Below, piece after piece: positions 1 to 14,283 of a stretch of 64,000 bases of DNA; position 1 is the first letter of the stretch, and each line of letters opens with the position of its first letter. Source of the stretch: Nyssa sinensis (lineage: Eukaryota; Streptophyta; Magnoliopsida; Cornales; Nyssaceae); contig CM018052.1 in the NCBI GenBank assembly GCA_008638375.1, positions 22,383,571 through 22,447,570 on the forward strand, read 5' to 3'. The translations under genes were made by a program, and so were the position numbers. The notes below the pieces were generated by a model. The model was given only the letters and a program-made list of their open reading frames with translations, made no database searches and was not told where the DNA came from.

Positions 1-1992
1 ATGGTGTAGTGCGGCTGGGGGTTTTGTGATTTTATTTTGGCCAAACCGGGTCGGGTCTGACCCGACCCACCCATTCAGATGACTGCCCAACACTTGTACT
101 TCATGTGTAAATTTTTAAATTTGAGTTTAGATAGTGTTTGGTTAGAAAGGAGAGCTATCCAATGGTTGGGTTAAACTTGAACAAAAAAAACAAAAGAGAA
201 TTAAAAATGTAATAACAGGGAATGGAAAAATTGGTATGGGCAGGGAATTGAACCTGTGACCAAAGGGGAAAAGGTGAGAAGCTTAGCCGCTGTGCCACCA
301 AGGCACATGTGGTCTGTTTGGGCTCAAATACGATATGTATTATTCATATTAATTAATTTAAATAAATGATTTAAATTAATAAATTTTAAATTTAATTTCG
401 ACGACTAAATTAGTAGAACGAATAATGAAAACTTATTATTTTGGACCCTCTGAATTTAATAGTGAGGTCCGTTTTACGAGACGGAGTCCCGAAAAAATAA
501 AATAACCGTAGAATGCCAAAATGACCAAAATGCCCCTACGTCAAAGGTAAGTCAAACGGACTTCGATTTAGTTAAGTAAATAGTGAATTTTTATTAATTC
601 AAACCTACTGGACTCAACGGTGAGGTCCAAATTATGAAAACAGAACCCAAAAAGTAGAAACACGTAAATGACCATTTTGCCCTTGGGTAAATTAAGTTTA
701 AAATGAAAATTGTAAAACATAAATTAGTAAGGGAGGTATTTAGAATAACGAGGCATAAATTCGGTAAATGATATGAAAGCTGAAACGTGTTTATTGATTT
801 ATAGGCAAGTCAAAAGGAAAAGAGAAAGTCACGGGATATTAAGACGTTGATGAGGTAAGTGGATTCCTATCTTTGATACGTGGTTTCCAAGCCACGTTCT
901 TTTCATTACTGCCAACCTTGTACTCATATATGTATTCACTATCATTGTTTCCCACCATGGATATTGTTCTACCTGGTGGATGCCTATTGGTTGATGTTGC
1001 ATGACTGATTCATTTCATTGATATCCATTTACTGTATGTTATGTTATGATGTTCCATGTTTTGTACATTCATATGGAATACTATAGAATCTTAATTTATG
1101 TTAAGTGCCGGGTTTTGTGCTCAGTCACATTACCCATCTGATGCTATCTGATTGACTGGGACCTTCGGGTCAATTTATTGGACCTACGGGTCAAAAAGAC
1201 TTATGGCAATTATGGCGTTTTTACGCAGTAAGGTTAATGGGCATTTTGTATGCATTTATGTTAATGGGGGTATGCCGGGCCCCAAATGACCGAGGGTCTG
1301 CCAAACCCTGAACAGAGCAAAGGCATCATCCATGTTAATTGATGAAATTCTATGTTGATTGGTTTTGTTTTATTGGACTTGATTGTGACCGTTTCATTGT
1401 GGCAGTATTTATATTGATTGTATTCATTGAGTCTATTCTATATTCATGCTACGTTATTACTCTTGACGGTTATTGTACGTTATCATTCATTGGTACTCTT
1501 GACCGTTATTGTACCTTGTCATTTATTGGCCATTGAGGCATTTTACAGTTGACTGAAATCATTGTCATGACTGGCTATCATGTTACCTTGACTTGTATTC
1601 ATTTATGTCATCCCCACCCGTATTGGGGATAGGCTTCTACTTACTGAGTTTGTAGCTCACCCCTTACTAAATTTTTTCAGGTGAGCATGTTATGGAACCA
1701 CAGTAGGAGATCCAGAGCGTAGGGAGACGGTTAAGGAGCACAGTAGAATACAGTAGTTCTCCCATGCACTCACCACCTAAAACAATGGTTTATGTTTAAG
1801 TTATGTTGGTTTACGTTTGAATTGTCAAACTTATTTAGTTTTGAAACAATGATGTATTAAGATTTCCGCACTTTAATTTTATGGTTATATTTCTTATTGT
1901 TATCATTGGTAAAAGAATGAAAAAAGTAGGGACGGCCATTGGGTCGGCCCCACGACACGAGATCCGCATAGGGTGGGTTTCGGGTCGTGACA
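1..1992 (+). mobile_element. 3' part of a Ty3-like long terminal repeat (5' end outside window)
   Basis: The segment ends in TCGTGACA at 1992, directly abutting copia integrase-like sequence that starts at 1993. Its last ~30 bases closely match the end of the complete solo LTR at 59177-63307. Both copies also carry the motif TGACCAAAATGCCC in repeated blocks (here about 430-535 and 595-685) and an antisense tRNA-like module. The most likely reading is a solo LTR inserted into the copia element; GGGAC at 1993-1997 would be the right target duplication, but the left one is not visible. No coding sequence is supported; small ORFs such as 1339-1536 are chance. Confidence 0.72.
233..310 (-). other. 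antisense tRNA-like (A-box/B-box) module inside the LTR
   Basis: On the minus strand an A-box-like TGGCACAGCGGCTAAG (297-282) is followed by a B-box-like GGTTCAATTCCC (254-243), at about the spacing of a tRNA or tRNA-derived SINE head. There is no complete cloverleaf, so this is not called as a tRNA gene. Related modules occur twice in the 59177-63307 copy. Confidence 0.5.
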
Positions 1993-4492
1993 GGGACCAT
2001 CTCGAACCACTAGTTTATGTGGTTCTCGATATTTTGTTACTTTTATTGATGATCATTCTCGTTTGACATGAGTGTATGTGCTTAAAAATCGTTCTCACTT
2101 GTTTAATATTTTTCAATCCTTTTGTACTGAAATTTCTAATAAATTTAATACCAAATTGTTAGTTTTTCAAACTGATAATGCTCAAGAGTATAAAGACAGT
2201 CATTTTAAACAGTTTCTCGAGTCCAAAGACATTATACACCAAACATCATATGTCACCACCTCATAACAAAATGGGATTGCCGAAAGAAAGAACAGTCTCA
2301 TCCTTGCTATAGCTCGTGCCCTCATGATCCAGATGCATGTTCCCAAGTGTTTTTTTGGGGGGATGTTGTCCTTACAGCTACGTATTTTTTAAATAGGATG
2401 TCTTCTCGCATTCTACCGAGAAAATTACCTTTTAATATCATGCTTCCTGATAAATCACCTTTCTCCCTTTCCCCCAAAGTTTTTGGATGTGTTTCGTTTG
2501 TGCATAACTTGCAACCTAGTCGTGAAAAACTTGACCCTCGTGCTCATAAATGCATATTTTTTGGTTACTCACGCACACATAAAGGTTATAGGTGCTATAG
2601 TCCTCTCTTATGTAAGCATTTTGTCAGTGCTGATGTCACTTTCTTTGAGACTATTCCCTATTATTCTCTAGAAGAAAGTCAGTTATAGACACCATTATTT
2701 CTTGACCTTGTTTTACCTACTAGTGTTCCTACTCGCCCTCCTATTTCTCAGGTGTATGTTAGCCGTCACCAGGCTGTAGCTCTAGTCACTCTTCCTGCTG
2801 GACCTTCTCTCTCACATCCTCCACCTACCTCGCTGTCTGCCGATCCATCTCATTCTTCTGACTCTGATCTTGATTTGCCCATTGTAGTCCGTAAAGGTAC
2901 ACGTACTTGCACTGCTCATCCTATCTCTAACTTTGTCTCTTATGATCATTTATCATCTTCTTTTTAAGCTTTCTCTCTGTCCCTATCATCTCTCATTGTT
3001 CCTAAACTCTATAGAAAAGCTCTTTCCCATCCTAGTTGGCTGACTGCAATGGAAGAGGAAATGCATGCTTTGGAATTAAATCGTACTTGAGCTCTTGTTC
3101 CTAAACTTGTCGGTGCTAAAATTGTTGGTTATCATTGGGTCTTCATAATCAAGCAAAATCCTGATGGTACTGTTGATCAGCTGAAGGTTCGTCTTGTGGC
3201 CAAAGGTTTTACCCAAACTTATGGATTAATTACATCGAGACTTTCTCTCCTATTTCCAAATTGAGTTTTGTTCAGGTTATCATATCTCTTGCTGCAAATC
3301 TCAATTGGCCTCTTCATCAACTCGACGTCAAAAATGCCTTCCTACATGGTGATCTTGCTGAAACTATGTATATGGCTCAACCACCTAGTTTTGAGTCCAA
3401 GGGGGAGTATGCTTGTCATCTTCAAAAGTCTATTTATAGACTCAAACAGTCTCCCTAAGCTTGGTTTGATAAATTCAGTAAGGCAGTAGTTACTTATGGT
3501 ATGATTCGGAGCAAAGTTGATCACTCAATATTCTTTAAGAAAACACAAATAGGTATCGTGATTCTAGTTGTGTACGTAAATGATATTGTGATCACCGGCA
3601 GTGATAATGCAGGTATACAGACATTGATTTGACATCTTGGTTCCATCTTTCTCGCCAAAGATCTTGGAAAGCTCCATTATTTCCTTGGTATTAAGGTCGC
3701 AAGATCAAAAACAGGAATCAATTTGTCTCAGAAGAAGTACACTCTTGATATTTTGAAAGATGTAGGTTATCTTGACTCCAAACCTGTAGCTACCCATGGA
3801 GACCAATCTAAAGTTGATGCCATATGAGGGTGATTTAGTTGAGGATCCAAAGATGTATCGAAGACTCATGGGTAAGCTCATTTACCTAACCATTACTCTA
3901 CCTAACATCTCCTATACAGTTAGTGTTGTGAGTCAGTTTATGATTAGTCCTCGAGTTCCTTATATGGAGACAGTTACTCGATCATTTGAACATCTTCAGA
4001 TTGAGAGATACTAATGTTGATTGGGCAGGATCACCTTCAAATCGCAAATCTACCATTGGTTATTGTACTTTCTTAAAGGGTAATCTCGTGACTTGGAAAA
4101 GCAAGAAGCAGTCGGTTGTAGCATGTTCTAATACTGAGGCAGAGTATCGAGCAATGGCACATACTTCTTGTGAGTTGACTTGGTTAAGAACACTTGTGCA
4201 AAAATTTGATGTTCCAATACGTGGTCCAACACCTCTCCATTGTGACAATCAAGCAACGATTCATATTGTTAACAATCCAGTCTTTTACGAACAGATCAAG
4301 CATATTGAAGTTGATTGTCATTTTATTCGATCTAAAGTAGAGTTCAAGGAAATCACCACTCCGTTTGTTCCTTCTGATAATCAACTTGCCGACATCTTTA
4401 CCAAAGTTTTACCAAAGACTGCCATCGACTCTATTTGTAACAAGCTGGGAGTTATAGATATACACTCGCCAGCTTTGGGTGAAGTGTTGTAA
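1993..4492 (+). pseudogene. degenerate Ty1/copia pol (integrase, reverse transcriptase, RNase H)
   Basis: Translated pieces in order are: integrase core with FIDDHSR-like and FQTDNAQEY motifs (1993-2300); integrase C-terminal region with KVFGCVSFVH and KCIFFGYS (2347-2688); a spacer; reverse transcriptase with GYHWVF, QLDVKNAFLHGDL and a YVNDI active-site variant in place of YVDDI (3040-3800); and RNase H with KKQSVVACSNTEAEYRA and LADIFTK (3986-4492). Stop codons and frame changes break it repeatedly (for example after TSYVTTS at 2265 and after LKQSP at 3456), so no full protein can be made. Gag, protease and the 5' LTR are absent, cut off by the LTR at 1-1992 and the window edge. The RNase H resembles the Ale/Retrofit group, at low certainty. 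Confidence 0.9.
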
Positions 4493-4712
4493 ATATTGAT
4501 TGTAAATATTGATTTATTTGTAACTTAATTTAGACATTAAATTGATTGATTGATTATAGGAATTAATTTAGGATGGTTTCCTTATTTACTTGTAAGTTGT
4601 GAGTCTGTGACTATAAATATTGACCTCCTAGAGAGAAAAATATATCTTTTTCATTCTCTAAAATACCTTCGACATTAGTAAAATCAATAATAAACCCAGT
4701 GATTATTCCACA
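4485..4712 (+). mobile_element. 3' LTR of the copia element
   Basis: The sequence after the pol stop begins TGTTGTAAATATTG next to a short purine-rich stretch (GGGTGAAG), has a TATA-like CTATAAATATTG near 4610, and plausibly ends ATTCCACA at 4712. The right edge is uncertain because no second LTR is available for comparison. Confidence 0.5.
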
Positions 4713-5280
4713 ATTGACTGTAAGAACTTCAAAACCTCAATCCCATTATTATCGAAAGTACATCTTAGCCAATAGTATTGGAGGATCATGGAGGCCAGTA
4801 TTTCTGGCATGCACTTAGTAAAAAAGTTGGCCAAAATGTCTAACTTAATGAATCAGTTCAGCATCATGGACCCAAGAAAAAAGTTTCATTTAGATATCAA
4901 CGTCTAACCTGGAACTATTAACCTATGTATCAGTTGGTATAGAAATTACAGTATTTTTTCCTTTCTCAAAAAAAATGCTGATCAGAAATATGCATAACAT
5001 TTTTTGTACTTCTCTCTAACAGAACCAGAAAATTCATGATACTGATAAAAAAAAAAAAAAGAAGTCATAAGTAAATTATGTCACATTAACATGCTCATAT
5101 GACCTTTCTAAGAAATAAAAGATATTTTCTTGTGATTAACATATATTTAAAAAAATTAATAAAGCGTGCAGAATAAATTGGAAAAAGAGGAAAAGAGGAG
5201 TGTCCGCTAACTTCTAAAACAAGAAGCAAGCCCTTTCTAAGACATATTTAGTCAAAGAATAAAGAATAAGAAAACTTCAC
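4713..5280 (-). other. region 3' of kinase exon 9: intron or truncation flank, no exon seen
   Basis: The next exon of the kinase should code for the stretch after VDVFSFALILQE (lower part of the C-lobe). I searched both strands here by eye and found nothing resembling it. The region is AT-rich with short A runs. Either intron 9 continues leftward through the retrotransposons to exons outside the window, or the gene is truncated. Confidence 0.55.
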
Positions 5281-8200
5281 CTCTTGTAAAATTAAAGCAA
5301 ATGAAAAAACATCCACTTTAGTATCATACTCTTCATGTCTGAAAACCTCTGGAGCCACATATCGACCTGTTCATGACATATTTTTTTATAATAATTAGAA
5401 CTTCATAATCTGGTACATCAATTTACACAAGGCAAGGTCATTTCGGATAGTCAACTAGTGAATTAGAAATGTGTATAACAATAGAAGTTTCTATGTCAAC
5501 AATAATATCCATAAAACGATCCCTAATTTAACGCCTGTGCATTACTCATGTGCATAATTTTACAGTGAGGAATTTGTTATGTCCTAAAGTGGCACTCACA
5601 AGAAGTGTCTTGACAGATCAGGGGCCTATCTTCTTTGACTCTATTGGTAACTCTTAGCAGCTTACTAACTCCAAAGTCAGCAACTTTCAGATGCCCAGAA
5701 TCATCCCGCAATATATTTCTGTTATCTTACTCATAAACAACATAACAAAGTTTATTCATTATCATAAACTAAAAAGGCAAAAATGGGAAACTACTGAAAC
5801 CTTCATGCTTCTGTAGTAGTAGTAGAATGGGGGAAAATGATTATACAAAAAAACTTACGAAGGCTCAAGATCACGGTGAATTATTGCTTCAGGTTTATTC
5901 TCATGCAAATAGTTCATTCCCCTGCAAAATTACCAAAAAAAATTGTGTAAGAGAAAGTATCAAACTGCTCAGTTAGTAGAATCTATCATAGGTTGTGCCA
6001 GACGACAGCAGAGCCACGATTTTATTGTAGTGGGGGTAACTTAAAACCCATTAATAAAATCAAATTTGATTCCATAAAATTTATAAAAATTATTTATTAT
6101 TACATGCATCTTCTATAATTAACAAGGACAAAAAAATTTATAGTTTTATTATAACATTCACAAAAAGTATATATTTGCAACTTCCACAAATGTTTTGCGT
6201 AGAATTCACCCTCTTTTGACAATTCTATACATTTTCTTTTATTAGTTATCAAAAAAAAATTGCACTTATTCCTAATTCCAAGTACTTATATTAAAATCTT
6301 TCATCTGAAAAAAAAAAAAAAAAAAAAAGAATTTTAAAATGAAGAATTCCTAATTCGCCTTTTTAGCCTCAAATCCCTCTCCAAAATTCCCATTCAATAA
6401 TAGCATAAAACTGATGATTTAAGATCCTAATCTACAATAAAAATAAAAAATAAAAATACGAGTATAAAAAAAAAATCAAACAGCTTATAATGTACATGAA
6501 ATGAGTGAAAATTAATGAAGATGATGACTTATCTACATCTTCTGTTGAAATATTCCATCAATATGAAAAATGTAATTTATGTTTCGCTCATTCCTCTTTT
6601 TTATTTTCCTTTAATAATCATCTTCTCTATAATCTAGAATCAGTTGCTTTAGAAATTAAAATATTAATCATTCTTCATATTTTGTCTAAATACAAGACAA
6701 AAGCAATCAATACATCATATTGCCTAAAAAATCAAAAGAAAAGAATGTAAAGAATAGAATTATTGAAACTTTTTTGGTTATACCCATAATTGGAAGATTA
6801 ATCTTATACCATGATTTCAAACAGATTGAGCAGCCCAATTCAAAGAAATCTCTCTTTTTTTCTAAATTTTTTACCATCTATAACTTTTAAAGCAAAGAAA
6901 TTTTAACCCTTATTCATCTATAAACATTATAACGATATTCCAAAACCCCAAATCTATAATTATTCTTTGACAAGCCCACTACAAAATCAATATTACGATT
7001 GAAGTGTTTTTAGTATTATCTTACATCAATGTGTATAAACTAAGAAAGAGAAACAAATTTAGCAATGACTATAAAAGATACCGAGCCTATTTAAATTGAA
7101 GAATTCTTCAATCTTTGCCTCCTTTTTCTCCAAAGTTTATCCCTAATATGATTAATCAAAAAATTTGTAAATCAAATTTAGTGGGGACAAGTTTAAAAAA
7201 TTTATTCAGTGGGGGAAATTTTAACAAATTTTAAAATTTGTAAAATATTTATATGAAACTTAATTTTTTTGAAACAATTCAGTGGGGGCACATTCAAATC
7301 TGCCACTGATGCCAAAGACAAGAATCCGGCCATCCGCATCTGCCCATGAGCTTGAACACCATTTCACCTAATAAAACTAAACCTCAACTCCTTAAAAATC
7401 ACAACATAAGAAAAAACAAAGAAAAAGAAGCTACAACCCATGTAAACTTTCTACACCATGTATTTAATAGCTCAAGTCATCAAAGCCTTAATCCTATAGC
7501 CGAAGTGAACTTGCTACCCCATTTAGCAACTCAATTCAGCAAATCCTGATCTTGATGTTTTAACCTCCCAAGGCAAGACACAAGATCCAAATAAACAAGT
7601 CAATTATTCAGATAAATTACTAGCTGTATCATCAAAGTTCGAATCTCATTCTGTCTAAGTCATTAAAATCTAACAAGTCTCTAGAAAGTTAGTCTCTAGA
7701 AAGTTGGTTGAAGGCCTGAGAAACAAGTATAGATTTAGATTGTGTGGGATATATAGCTGTTCAAGCTTCACAAGAGGTTCCCATAATTCCAGTAACTCTC
7801 ATGCAGAGCCATATCAAAATCTTAGCCCACTTCAATATTTTCAACTCTTGTTCGAATAATCGTTCTCCATGACCCCAAAACTGAGGCTGCCCTTCAATAT
7901 AAAAACAAAACAAAACAATACAACTGAGCCCCAAAATGATTTCTACCTACACAAAATGTACTATTAGAGTTATTCTTGATGCTTTTACACCAATTATTGT
8001 AACCATATCCATTATCCACAAGAAGAGTAACCCTTAGTTTCAGCATTGATCCCTTCTATGCAAAGAAATCAAGATGAAGTCGTAAAGCTATACACTTACT
8101 GAGATTGCTCAATGTGGAAAGTTGTATGAAGAAAATCTGAGTAAGCAACAAAACCTCAAATCTATATAAATTTTGGAAAGGATAGATATTAAGACGAATT

Positions 8201-11200
8201 CTTCAATTAGTTATGAGCAATTGAATATAGACCTAGATCAATTAATATATAGCCATTAGTTCATGTTGAAAATCCTAATCATTTGTTTTCTTCTGTTTCC
8301 ACAACTTAAGCCAAAGAACTTGAAAGTTATCAAACAGAATACTTCCATTCATTTATCCCATACTATTTTATTTTTTACTCTTCTGCTGACATAGTATTAC
8401 AATTGATTAACAATATACTTTATTAAATGTATTTATGTCATGAGTTTTTGATGTATTTTTTACTCTTCTGCAGCCATAGTATTACAATTGATTAACAATA
8501 TATTTTATTAAATGTATTTATGTCATGAGTATACTTTAATATATAGCCATTTAGTTCATGTTGAAAATCCTAATCATTTGTTTTCTTCCGTTGCCACAAC
8601 TTAAGCTAAATAACTTGAAATGTTATCAAACTGCTTACCTCCATTCATTTATCCCACACTATTTTATTTTTTACTCTTTTGCTGCCATAGTATTACAATT
8701 TATTAACAATATACTTTATTAAATGTATTTATGTCAAGTGTTTTCTATGTATTTAAATGTCTATTATTCATTGCTTTTGCCATTTTCCATTTTCGCACAT
8801 TATTAGCAATTATAAACCATACTTCACCCTGGTTATTGCATGATTCTTTCAGTAATTTCTTTTTCAAACTTTGGATACGTTTGGTTAACCATTACCATCC
8901 TTATGATGTGGGGAGGGGTCTTGTAAATGCACTTAAAAGTGTATTACAGTCATCTGATGACTTAAATGACATGAACATTAATATGAGATAAGTACACCAG
9001 ATGACCAGAATCAGTAGTTATGATCTTTGATTGCAAAAAAAAAAGGTATCTAGCAAAGATAAAGACCCTGAGGCTGATGTCTCTCATCACCTTTTTTTCT
9101 CCTTGAGACCCAAAGCTAATGGTTCTAATAACCATGATGCCCCAAGCCTAGTGCCTCTTATCCCTACTAGTCACACATAGAACCTATTCCTTCCGTCTTG
9201 TAGTTGTTTTGAAGTTCCAATGAGTTCATCACTCATTCCTTTTCTTGTGGATATAATTACGAAGCTTTGATTTCTTCTCTCCCCCATCTAGTCTTTTCTG
9301 CCCAAACTTCATGTGCTAATTTTCTCAGTAAAGTAATTTAGGAAGGCCTTCTTTCAACCGTAATTGGTCAATAGCCATTAAGATCTTTCTTCTTCCCTGC
9401 AACTGTGATTATACTTTATAAAAATGTTTGCTATCAAATCATTATTTGCAATTTAAAACTTTGCAAACTTTTGCTTTATTTTCTTTAAATCAATCCATTT
9501 TGATTGTTGACCTAACACAATAATGTCCTGTTCATATGAAGTTCTCCAAACATTCTACAGTCATCCAATAACTCTAGCATTCCATACGTTTCGGAATTGG
9601 CCTCTCTATGGTGTTTCATTGCCTTCTCTCCAGCTGATATGAGCTTACACAATATCTGGCACCAGTTCTAACACAAGTTTAGAATTGACACTACACAGTT
9701 GTTTTAGTGCCTAATCCCAAATTATTTCAGATAACAAACTATTTATACAAGTCCCTTAAGGGAAAAATGGTAGGAAATAAAACTACAGTTCTCATTTTAT
9801 GGAAGGAAAAAAATACCAATCTCAAGTTTCTACAAAGATTATCGTTTTGTGGACATTAAATAATGCACTCAGTTATTTGTACAGCTATATCTACCAGTGG
9901 GAATCAAATTTAATTGAAAGATAAAAAAGAATATCGAATAGCCAGATCATCTGACAAAATCCTCTAAACATGGCAGCTTGAAGAAAGCTCAAAAGTCCAG
10001 AAAATAAATGGAGTAAAGTACCTTGCAATATCAAGTGCAAATCTCACAGCTGTGGTCGGTTTTAGGGCTCCTTTTCTTTTTAAGAATGCACGAAGATCAC
10101 CCTGCAATATGCATGGTAATAAAGATCATATTTTCGTTACTCATATAAAGTCTAATTAAAACAAATAAACTTCAAAACTAACTAGAAGATATATGTTTTA
10201 ACAACCACAACGGCAGATTAGTTCTCTATCAAAGCCAACTAAAACATATATGTTAACCAAAGCTAATAGGAAAGCAAGACAACAAAAAATAAAAATAGAA
10301 AAACAAAAAAATAACAGTGTTAAAGTTAAGTGTAAGCTCAAATATCAATAATTCTTGTATACAATGGCGGATGCGGGGCCACGCCCCCACAAAAAATAAT
10401 AATAATAATTGGATATTGTATTTTTTTTATCCTTATTTTTGTTAGAATGTTTTAAGAAAATAAGACTTGGCCCTCCCAAATTTTTTTTATATTCATATGA
10501 ACCCTCCTAAATTTTAATACATGCAATTTGACCCCCTCAAAAATTTGGATATTGTATTTTTCATCACTAATTTTGTTAGAATTTTTTAACGAAATAGGAC
10601 TCCCCCCAGCCCCCAAAAAAAAAAAAAATAAACAAATAAAATAAACCTCCTAAATATTAATATTTACAATTTGAATTCCCAACTAAAATTTCTAGATCCG
10701 CCACTGCTTGTATATTGAATATTGGGAGAAATTATTTATTATTAAAATTTTAAAGAGAAGGCAATGAAGGGTTCATAATATCCAAATTTTTAGATTTGAA
10801 AATTCTCGTAATATTGCTTATATATCACGATGTATCGCGATATATCGCATTGTATCGCGATATATCACAAAATATCGCACTTTTGAATTTAATCTAACAA
10901 AAACATATTTATTTACATTATTAATTTTAAAGACTGTATTTAAACTTTATTTGATATGAATACATCTTTTATCCTTATTTATGTTAATATGATTAAATTT
11001 TATGTAAATTAGAGTGATTAGTGTTCTTTATATTCTTATCAATGTGCGTACTTTTGAAAATTTTATATCACATACTTATGAAATATATATTTATTTGCAA
11101 TATATTGATTCAAAATGATGCATTAGCATGTCAATTAATACTTCAAAAAATTCCATTCAAAATTTCCATGATTTGATATTAATATCCATCATTTTTTATA

Positions 11201-14200
11201 AAAAAAAAATTTGCAATATCAATATGTAATTGTAATATATCCATCAATAATCTGTATTTTTGAACTTGCAATATATCTTTTTTATCAATATTATATTCCT
11301 TGGATACAAGTTTGAGAAAATAAAATTTAAGCAAGAATAATAAAGAATGGGAACCTTCAAAAACCTCATTAAATGCTGTCAGTAAAAATTTCAAATGATC
11401 ATCAAATTACATATAATAACAAGTTAATTCAGATGATGGGAAGACCTTGGGTAAATATTCTGTAACAATCATCATTGGACTACTTTGAGTTACAGCACCA
11501 AGAAATTGGACTACATTTGGATGTCGTATCTTCTGAAGCAATGCAAGCTCATCTCTAAAAGCCCTCCTGCACAAAACCAACAATTTAGAGCAAGATAACT
11601 GGGAGCGAATAGCAGAAAGTACAGAACATAATGTAAAAACAAGTGATTTGTTAGTATAAAGAAACGCACACTTTATCCTCATCACTACTCATATCCTCCC
11701 CAAGCCTTTTCACAGCAACTTGTATTCCGCGCCATGATGCGATACGGAAGGTTCCCTAGATATTTTTCATATGATCAGTCTATAAATGAACAAATGACAA
11801 CATTCAATTAAAAAAAGGCTGCGGATATATGATGGCTGCAACAAAAAATAACAAGATCAACCACCGATTTTACACTTTAGGATTGGATTGAAACAAGTTT
11901 CAAACATGCCAATCCTACTGTGAATGGACAAATAATGTTAAGCTAACTACAACTACCAAGTGACTTATGAGTGCATCCTTTTCAAGTGTGATCCCTAAAG
12001 CCCCAAGTATGTTGGCTTTGGCTTTGGCTTTGGTTTTTCCTTCCCTTTCTCTTCATCCCCATTTCTTCTTCAACTTCAAGTAAATATTTTAAACCACTCA
12101 TCCTTTCATCCTACAGTTTTAGCCCTTGGCTTAATTTTCAAAACCTTCTCAAACATATATGACACTGTTTCTCACATCTAAGTCAAACCCATCAACTATA
12201 GAACCACGGTGCTTAGTGAAATCCGCCTACCTCACTCTAATTTTTTTTCATGCAAGGATACCAAAACCCTTTTCTCCAAAATTACAAAAGGATCACAAGC
12301 CTCCTTTCACAACTCTCACAAGGAACGCCAAATCATCTTTTAAACACAAACATTTTACATGACTGTCGCAAGGACTTTCCTAACTGCAGTGGAAGTTTTA
12401 CATTCCTTTTTCACCACCGCAGTGAGATCTGCCCAATTCTTCCCCAATTGATGCCTCCCATCCCACACCTAACCAGACTTTACTTCAACAAAGAGTTTAA
12501 AAAATTATTTATGTAACAGAAAATATATAGTTGCCTAATCCTCAATGTTCAACAACTTATATCGTTTTATACAAAATCATCCAAAAACAATGGACCCACC
12601 AAACAAAGGATATTACTAGGGACACGTGTGCCAAAAAGAAAAAGAGGATTACTACTAAGAATTCTGAATATGATCTCATGTTGAGACATAAATTACAGCA
12701 AGGCATTTGTAGAACATTCCACTGCCAAAAAACAGCAGTACAAGTAACACCTCATTGGCAATATTCAAGAAATAATCAACAAAATATATTCAAATTCAGC
12801 TAGGCCCATCAACTTAGGGGAGTAGAACCCGGAAGGACATTGCACTGCTAGGCATTTCCAGAACTGTCTATTACAAAAGTATTTCAGCATCAACAATACC
12901 CCTTAATTGCAATATATCATCATTATCTAAGCATTTCTTATCATCCATATTCATGTTCGTGTAGGTTCATCAACTTAGAGCACTAATCCCCCAGCAAACA
13001 AAACATGCACAAGGACAGCAGCAAGCCAACAAAAATAACAATAGCAACAATCTTACATTCAGTCAAGCCAAGTACAGAATGATAATTAAGGTAGCAAATT
13101 TTATAACAAATACAATGTCAAAAGCAAGAAAAAAATCAGTTCCAAGAAGAGTTCCAAACAGAGAAAAAGCGGGGTGGGTTGCAGATCAAGGTTTAACTTT
13201 ACAAACTACCTAAGTAGAAAAGAATAATAAGTTACCTTAGTTATGTCAACACTGTCCGTAAAATCAAGCTCCTTTGGATCAATTTCATATTCTGGGACTT
13301 CACGTGCATTTTTTACATGCATTGGGGCCATCTGAGTGGCAACACCACATGGATTAAAAAAAACACCCAATTAATGACAAGGACAAAGCTGAAAAACTAA
13401 GGTCACTAAGATTGAAGTACAATAAGCATCAACAATTTCACATAACCTACACAAGCAACATGAGTAATGATTCATGGCACATGTGTTTATGCACATATTG
13501 GTGCACATATACTCAAATAGGTGTAGAACCCGTCATCATGACACTCACATGAGTCCTACACACATGTGAGTATATGTACACAATATGTGCACAAACACGT
13601 GTGCTACCAAACATTTCTCCAAGCAACATCTAGGACATACCAGAGGCTTCGCACCATGTTTCTCCAAAAGTTTGATCACATCATGATTTTTGTAATGAAT
13701 TGCATCTGCAAGAGGCTGTTGAAGCAACATTAGAATATAATCAATATCAATAAAGCTAAAAGAAAAAACATGATTCAGTCTTTCTAATAAAGTTAATAGA
13801 AGTTCGTGAAATACAAGCAATACATCGATTCTATTTTAATAAGCCAACACCAGGCTTTATTTTTCCATTTTTATATATTAATCCATCACCAGGATTTGTC
13901 TCACCAATAGTTAGGTATTGGAGCGATTATGGCCTAACATGAGAATAAACATGGTCCCAGTTCAAGTCATGCCGAAGGCATGTCTTGTCGTATCCGATAT
14001 GTAGTTCTTAGGGGTGGCACATCCACAATTTTCTTTGATAGTCATGGACCCAAAAGGACCCATAGTTGGCAAGTATTAGTCATCAAGAAAAAAAAAAAAA
14101 AAAAAAAAACAAATAACAACAAAATATCCAATGCTTCCACATGACAAGAATAAAAAAGATAAGACAACTACAAGATAGTAAGAATTACAGAATTTGTAAA

Positions 14201-14249
14201 AATAAGAGAGATAGGATGACGGAAGAATTGCACCCCTTTAGTGTGTGTG

Positions 14250-14283
<34 letters not shown>

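Noticed and set aside
12159..12803. Three plus-strand ORFs in kinase intron 3
   Set aside because: Low-complexity composition with no motifs, inside a well-supported intron.
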